From Leishmania infantum JPCM5 (lineage: Eukaryota > Euglenozoa > Kinetoplastea > Trypanosomatida > Trypanosomatidae), in NCBI RefSeq assembly GCF_000002875.2, contig NC_009401.2, positions 1 through 22,500 on the forward strand: a stretch of 22,500 nucleotides of DNA, in the 5' to 3' direction. Below are positions 17,210 through 22,500 of this stretch, one piece after another. The notes beneath the pieces are model-generated. The model saw nothing but the letters and a program-made list of their open reading frames with translations. It was not told the DNA's origin and did no database searches. How positions within the stretch are numbered: position 1 is the stretch's first letter; every line of letters begins with the position of its first letter. The translations under genes were made by a program, and so were the position numbers.

Positions 17210-18772
17210 TTCATACCTTGCAGCGACGGATGTTTAGTGCGCGTGCACACGCTGACTCAAATATGGCATTCGCCTCTTCTCCGCCGCATACCGGATAGCG
17301 CGGCCCACCAGTATCGATGTGGAGAAGCAGAAGTTGGGGCGTACAGCGATCGCCAGTGGAAAATGACGGGAGGGACGAAAACGGCAAGATAAGTGACGTT
17401 CAAAGGCAAAACGTTGGCGGAGGCCAAGAAAGGAAAAAAGAGTGCGTAATGTGTGGAATAAAGCCTGTTGGGACTTGGCACGAGAGATGCAGTGGCGTAG
17501 GCTGCAAGACAGGCAAAGAGAAGAAGGCATTTCGCTAGTGGCGCGCTCTCTTTGGTAGGATAAGGTCACGAAAGTGAATCCGGAAAGGGATCCGCAGTCG
17601 AGTAGTGCGCATCTGTAGCACAGGTCTGGCCGCGTCAAGAGCGCCACGGTGCCGTGGTGCTGCCATAGAGAACCAAGCGGCGGCGCACAGGCAGTGGAAT
17701 CGTCAGATGTGCGCTGTGGTGGTTCTTCACTCGATAGGAGCGGCAGAAACGAGTTACTTTGAGCGTTTCGCATAAAACACGACTTGTTGTGTATGAGTAA
17801 CTTCACCAGAGAACAGAGTGGCAAAGAAAAGGAGGGAGGGGAAAAAGAAAGCCAACACACTGCAGCAGCTCATGAAGTCAATATTACTCGCTCGTCATGT
17901 ACATGATTACATTATCGCGACGGCGAGAGTCGTCTTGTCCTCCTGTGCTCTCCCCTCCCCCTTTCCCGCACTCCGCACGTCCCCTCTTCTGCGACCTCGT
18001 GCAAACAAGAAAGGGGCGGGGTCTCGTCGCTCGTCGTCCTACCAAGGGAAACAGAAAAGTAGTAGACGGGAAAGAAGAAACCAAAATGAGGCACGCGTTT
18101 CACACGAAGCAGAAAAGAAAAACGAGGAGGACGGAAGGGGATGTCATGGCGTCCGTGCGGCGGCCGCTAGGCGAAACAGGGACGGGCACGAGAGACCGAG
18201 AGAGAAGCGGACAGAAAGAGGAGGTCGACAAGCAAGTGCAAAGAAGTAGAAAACGAACGGGCACGCATGTCACGTCACAGTCATCGCCGTGCTGGATAAC
18301 ATCAGTGGTGAATGAGGGAGGGGAGATGAAAGCGAGAGAGGGTCAGAACAGCGATGACGCACGCTTCTGCGCCGAAAATACAAGAGGCGCTAAGAAGAAC
18401 AAAAAGAGACCCGCGGCGCTGCGCACCATTCCCTCAAAGAGGACAAGGAAACGGGAAAGTACAACGGAGTGTGCAGACAATGTCGTAACGCGTATGGAAA
18501 CCGACGCGCTTCATCGGACATCGGAACAGGAGGCGCAGAGAAGAGGCATCGAGATGCGTCCATATAAACACATAGGCAGGAGCAACAAATCAAGGGAGCC
18601 ACTCTGTCACACTGTGCATGACGACACGTGTTGGGGAGCGAGAGGAGGGAAAAGAAGAGCGACATACCTTAAGAGAAGTGGACAAGCATAAGAGGAAGGC
18701 AGAAATATTTGGCATGCCCGTATGCGAAAGCGTTTGCCCCCCTCGTCCTCGCACGTTCTACTCTCGCATGAT
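17210..18772. other. Long intergenic spacer, RRM-like to kinase gene
   Basis: About 1.56 kb with no convincing gene. The plus strand is strongly purine-rich from about 17815 to 18690, so the presumed transcript is CT-rich. A 264-codon plus-strand frame here is Arg/Lys/Glu-rich, has no motif, and is the complement of that bias. The spacer should hold the kinase 3' UTR and the RRM gene leader. Confidence 0.65.
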
Positions 18773-20434
18773 CTAAGGCATCTTCCCATGGCGCCTAGCC
18801 ACTGGTGGACGTGAAATCGGGGGCAGCCGCACGCCGCGCGATTCTTTCTTCGCGGGCTGCTTGGGTGGCCCACTACAAATGCTACGCTTTTGCTGCAAGG
18901 AGCTCACCGTAGTGGACGATGACGTCATCAGCGTGTCATCGCCACTACCCTGGGTGAGTCGGCTTTGCATGTCTCCGGTGGAGACGCTGTACGACAGCGC
19001 GGCAGGGGTCAGCTTCTCCTTTAAAAAGGAGTTTATCTGCCCAATGGTGTCGGCACTGATTCCGGTGTCGCCGACGTTGATGCATGTCACCTGTGAAAGC
19101 GGGTTGCGGATCAGCCGCACGATGGAACGCCCTGCCACGGCCGGGATGGGATTGTGAGACAGGTCAATAGATTGCAGCGAAGGGTGTCGTGTCACCACCT
19201 TGAGCAGCGCCTGGATTACAGATAAGCTGTGAATGTTATTCCAGCTAAGATCTACATGTTTCAGGAACGGGCACGTATCTATCATGGAGATCAACTCGAG
19301 CAGCGCCATCGGTCGAGCGTGGAACATGTGACTACACTCTACAGAGGTGCTCGCAGGTACATACTTGCCGGTTACGAGGTAACGGTAGTCACGCAAAATC
19401 GGAAAGCCGTCATAACCGAGCCGCACTAGCCGCTGAATTTTCTGCAGGTAGAGAAGCCGCTGCACGCCCATGACTGCAAGCGCCGCTGCTCGCCACCGCG
19501 CAGATGGTTTCATCGCTGTCGCCGAGGGTGCCTGTGACGGGTAGAGGGACGTCCGCCGGTTGGCGTCTAAGCCTTCCTTGATCCATGGGTGCTTGAGAGC
19601 GTCTTTGGCGCTCATTCGACGGAGTGGGTCGTAAAGGAGAAGTTGACTGATAAAGTCTTGTAGCAGTGGTGGGCATCGCAGCCCACCACCACCCTCCTCC
19701 CGCGGACGATACCCGCGGCAGATGTCCTTCGTCAGCGCCGCCTCTGTACGGGCCTGAAATGGGTAACGACCTAAAAACATCACGTGTGCCATGACGCCCA
19801 TGGCCCACATGTCCACCGGCTTGCCGTAGTTCTTCTCTAGCAGAATCTCGGGTGCCATGAAGTGCAGCGTGCCACAGCACGTCGTCAAGCATTGCTTATT
19901 GCCGGCAAACACGGAGAGCCCGAAGTCTGATATCTTTACGACGAGGTCGTTTTGAGATAGTAGGCAGTTGCTCGGCTTCAAATCGCGGTGGACGATACCC
20001 TTTTCATGAATGTACTCCACAGCCATCAACAGCTGCGTGATGAAGCGCCGCGTCTCCAGCTCAGACACGTTTTGCCGGTCTATGCGGTGCTGAAGGGAAC
20101 CACCAGGAAGGTACTCCATCACAATTGATAGGCACGCTTCGTCTTGATACGTCTCCTCGAGCTTGACGATATTGGGATGAGAAAGAAGGCTCATCGTCTC
20201 CACTTCCCCCATGACGCTCCGCAGTCCCTTGGTGCCCGCCTGACGCTTGTCGATGCGCTTCACCGCGTAGATGTCCTTCGTCCCTGTGCGCCGCGTCGCG
20301 CTCCAGACATCGCCATAAGAGCCAGAGCCGATTTTCTCCATCAAGACGTACCTCGACTCGACGTCGACGGTGTCAGAGCTGCCCCCGCTCTTGGCATTGC
20401 GCAAGAGCGTGTCTTGCAAAGCGTAGAAGTCCAT
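18773..20434 (-). CDS. Ser/Thr protein kinase (CAMK-like) with C-terminal leucine-rich repeats
   Basis: A 553-residue protein. The kinase domain (about 29-285) has all catalytic elements: Gly loop GSGSYGDV (36-43), K59 in YAVKRI, HRDLKPSN (149-156), DFG (170-172), and APE (194-196), then the D-M-W and HPWI elements. It should be active. The domain is closest in style to calcium/calmodulin-dependent-type kinases, but no EF-hands or calmodulin-binding helix are evident. A linker with a hydrophobic/basic helix (RLLYLQKIQRLVRLGYDGF) leads to two or three leucine-rich repeats (about 380-472: FLKHVDLSWNNIHSL, SLQSIDLSHNPIPA, VTCINVGDTGIS), probably for partner binding. The tail is Ser/Thr-rich and then Pro/Arg/Lys-rich. 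The start is the ATG of MDFYALQ; eight codons upstream the frame opens only at GTG. No transmembrane segment is seen, so it is not receptor-like. Substrate and partner are unknown. Confidence 0.9.
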   Translation of the reverse strand: MDFYALQDTLLRNAKSGGSSDTVDVESRYVLMEKIGSGSYGDVWSATRRTGTKDIYAVKRIDKRQAGTKGLRSVMGEVETMSLLSHPNIVKLEETYQDEACLSIVMEYLPGGSLQHRIDRQNVSELETRRFITQLLMAVEYIHEKGIVHRDLKPSNCLLSQNDLVVKISDFGLSVFAGNKQCLTTCCGTLHFMAPEILLEKNYGKPVDMWAMGVMAHVMFLGRYPFQARTEAALTKDICRGYRPREEGGGGLRCPPLLQDFISQLLLYDPLRRMSAKDALKHPWIKEGLDANRRTSLYPSQAPSATAMKPSARWRAAALAVMGVQRLLYLQKIQRLVRLGYDGFPILRDYRYLVTGKYVPASTSVECSHMFHARPMALLELISMIDTCPFLKHVDLSWNNIHSLSVIQALLKVVTRHPSLQSIDLSHNPIPAVAGRSIVRLIRNPLSQVTCINVGDTGISADTIGQINSFLKEKLTPAALSYSVSTGDMQSRLTQGSGDDTLMTSSSTTVSSLQQKRSICSGPPKQPAKKESRGVRLPPISRPPVARRHGKMP

Positions 20435-21537
20435 ACTTTCGCTGGCATGAAGCTGCACGCAAAACCACTTCTGGTTGTCAGCGCATCGGTTGAGCGTTGG
20501 AGTGGCGTGCAGACGTGAGAGCGGGTGTGAGGGGCACGGAGTGCCGGGAGCAACAGAAGGCCACCACGAAGCAGGACGCGTGAAGAGAGTAACGGAAATG
20601 AGTAGAGGAGCGGTGAGCTGTCAAGAGCTCAAGTGCGCCTGCTTGCATCAGCTGGGAATGGCTGTGGGCTTCCCAAAAGGCAGTACCCGGTGGTGGTGCC
20701 TACGCATTGTACAGGGTAGGGGTGAAACAAAGAGCGACTGTACGGACTGCGCCTCGCTGTGCTAGAAGTCAGTGTACCGTCACAAGCCCGGGCACCTTCC
20801 CGGATGTACAAGTGCACTGGCGGCATCACAGGTTAAGGTGGGCACCGAGGGAGGCGCCTAGGAACTGCGTTTCGGCGGCCTTGATGGACACAAAGAGAGC
20901 GGAGTGCATTCACTGCCTAAATCGTCTTTGACACGTCTGTCGCGCCTATCGTTGTCTCCATTCAGCGTGTTCGGTAGGGCTGGAGGGAAGCGTAGGCGCC
21001 CGAGAAACAGCGCGCGCGTAGACGGCGTGCGATCAAGGAGCTAATGGCACACGGTCAATGAGGGAGAAAGACAGAAAGCGGCACGCACAAACACGCACAC
21101 CTCAGCCGGGCATGCACATCCGCGGGGCCGCACAGATATACAGCTGGAAAGAAGACGCCGAATGAGACTCACCACGCAACCATGAAATGAGAGGAAAACA
21201 TCGTCGCAAACATACATGCCTCCACGTACACGCAACCAAGAGAACCGGGATTGAAGTGTGGCTATACGATGCAGTGAGAAGGAAGCTCACGCGGCGAGAA
21301 TCAAACCCCCATTTCCCGCATGTGTGATGTGAACGCCTCCCACATCATCAACCCCACCCCCTTCCAATGGCGAGCGCCGGCATAACAAATAGACAGACAG
21401 GCCAAGCATCAAATATCGTTAATGGTCGCATTCCTACATCTCTCCCCCTTGCACGTTCTCTAGCCATCCGTAACACGAGCAAGTCGCCAGGAGTTAGAGA
21501 AGTCGGAGAAGCTGGGAGAGGGTTGGCAAGGCGGTCA
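20435..21537. other. Intergenic spacer, kinase to ARL1
   Basis: About 1.1 kb without a gene. The kinase leader region (about 20435-20630) is pyrimidine-rich on minus. The rest should be the ARL1 3' UTR. A small hairpin-capable repeat is present about 200 nt beyond the ARL1 stop: TGATGTG (21325-21331) and CACATCA (21341-21347). Confidence 0.65.
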
Positions 21538-22101
21538 CTAAGCGCCGATCCCTTGCTCGCGAAGCCGCTCCACGAGCCAGTCCATGCCCTCCACCAGGCC
21601 ATCACCTGTTTTTGAACTGCTTTTAACAATCGTCCACGTACGGTTCATAATGGACGACACACCAAGTTGTTCGGCGATCTCTACCTCACTGGCGGCGTCC
21701 GGCAAATCTTGTTTGTTGGCGAATATGAGCAAGAGACTCTTTCTGAGTTCGTCCTCGTCTAGGAGAGCGTACAGTTCGTGCTTGGCGACGCCCATGCGAT
21801 CCCTGTCAGTGCTGTCCACCACGTAGATGACGGCGTCTGTGTCGCTGAAGTAGCAACGCCAGTACGGTCGCACACCCGTTTGGCCGCCAAGGTCCCACAC
21901 TTCGAAGGAGATATTCTTGTACTGAAGAGTTTCTAAGTTGACTCCCACAGTGGGGACGGTGGTAACCACATCACCAAGATGTAGCCGATAGAGAATTGAA
22001 GTCTTTCCCGCATTGTCCAGGCCAAGCATCAAGACACGAATTTTGCGGTCTGCTGGCAGCAGACCAAGTGTCTGCTTCAGACTTGTCAGCCACGCACCCA
22101 T
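21538..22101 (-). CDS. ARL1: ADP-ribosylation factor-like GTPase 1 (ARL1)
   Basis: A 187-residue small GTPase of normal length for ARF/ARL proteins. It shows an N-terminal MGAWLTS (Gly2 suited to myristoylation), P-loop GLDNAGKT (27-34), switch I with T51 (VPTVGVN), switch II WDLGGQ (69-74), and NKQD (129-132). The last guanine-contact loop is SSSKTGDG, where ARFs usually have a Cys-Ala or Ser-Ala pair. The sequence fits ARL1, which recruits golgins at the trans-Golgi. From memory, an ARL1 orthologue lies on Leishmania chromosome 17 near the left end. The open frame runs 95 codons further upstream, but the conserved MGAW start and a good splice acceptor just upstream fix the real start here. 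Confidence 0.92.
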   Translation of the reverse strand: MGAWLTSLKQTLGLLPADRKIRVLMLGLDNAGKTSILYRLHLGDVVTTVPTVGVNLETLQYKNISFEVWDLGGQTGVRPYWRCYFSDTDAVIYVVDSTDRDRMGVAKHELYALLDEDELRKSLLLIFANKQDLPDAASEVEIAEQLGVSSIMNRTWTIVKSSSKTGDGLVEGMDWLVERLREQGIGA

Positions 22102-22500
22102 AGTGCGGAATATCAGCGTTCTACTCGTACCCGCCTTAAGGGCGTGTCGGTGACCTGGACTGTGCGCCGAACAAGAATAGCAAAAGAGGGAGAGAGTAAC
22201 AGCGCGACTCCTCCGACACCAATGGTAATGTGAAGCCAGCGAGTTGCGCTTGGTGAAACAGGCCCGAAGAAAGTGTGGCGCGGACCATAACAGAAACGGC
22301 ACAGAGATGTGAAAGAGGGTGAAGGATACCAGGGAGGGACCGAAGAATGTCCGCAGCCTCCCTCGATTGACTTTTCCGATGCGCAAATGGTGATACTACC
22401 AAGGCCTGTGAGGGCGACGATGCCGAGAAAATAAACACCAGAACCCCTCCCCCTCCCCGAAGGTAAGAGCGGGCGCACACAGCGCAATCGAAGCACTCAC
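22102..22500. other. Upstream region of ARL1 to window edge
   Basis: About 400 bases holding the ARL1 leader and splice signal, then mixed sequence with pyrimidine-rich stretches on minus. It probably includes the end of the 3' UTR of the next gene, which lies outside the window. No coding sequence is recognisable. Confidence 0.6.
22160..22198 (-). promoter_or_regulatory. Candidate spliced-leader acceptor for ARL1
   Basis: The minus strand reads TACTCTCTCCCTCTTTTGCT and then ATTCTTGTTCGGCGCACAG, a good pyrimidine tract followed by the first AG. It leaves a leader of about 59 nt with no upstream ATG before the ARL1 start. It is the clearest such site in the window. Confidence 0.55.

Noticed and set aside
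17897..18691. 264-codon plus-strand frame
   Set aside because: Arg/Lys/Glu-rich translation of the purine-rich strand of a spacer, on the wrong strand for the unit and without motifs.
22102..22386. 95-codon N-terminal extension of ARL1
   Set aside because: Crosses the splice-acceptor region, and ARF/ARL proteins require Gly2 at the native N-terminus.

Overview
The window is the left end of a chromosome from a trypanosomatid, very probably Leishmania or a close relative. It opens with CCCTAA telomeric repeats mixed with an octamer and a conserved subtelomeric block. Every convincing gene is intronless and on the minus strand, so one polycistronic unit is read toward the telomere. The genes are separated by long spacers that are pyrimidine-rich on the transcribed strand, as expected for trans-splicing signals. 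From memory, eIF3a is the first gene of Leishmania chromosome 17 and EF-1alpha follows ARL1 there. The eIF3a-to-ARL1 order seen here fits that place. I cannot name the species.

Layout: 1-1057 holds four modules of [CCCTAA tract - CAGTACAC octamer array - 61-bp block], ending in decayed CCCTCA repeats. 1058-5072 is gene-free subtelomere with one weak candidate for a retroposon remnant. The genes then run, in map order and all minus strand: eIF3a (5073-7397); a secreted/ER protein with a MANF-like C-terminal domain (8466-8960); two tandem paralogous membrane proteins of the CREST/DUF3522 type (9677-10342 and 11102-11779); a RING-H2 protein (13465-14100); a J-domain protein with a membrane anchor and a probable mitochondrial presequence (14930-15730); an RRM/UHM-like protein (16496-17209); a protein kinase with C-terminal leucine-rich repeats (18773-20434); and the small GTPase ARL1 (21538-22101). 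A possible frameshifted gene relic lies at about 12170-12533.

The genes do not form a pathway. As usual in kinetoplastids, co-transcription here does not imply shared function, and expression is likely set after transcription through UTRs. The two CREST paralogs are the only clear sign of local gene duplication. The most distinctive structure is the modular telomere/subtelomere array. I see no CRISPR, rRNA or tRNA gene, and no intact mobile element.
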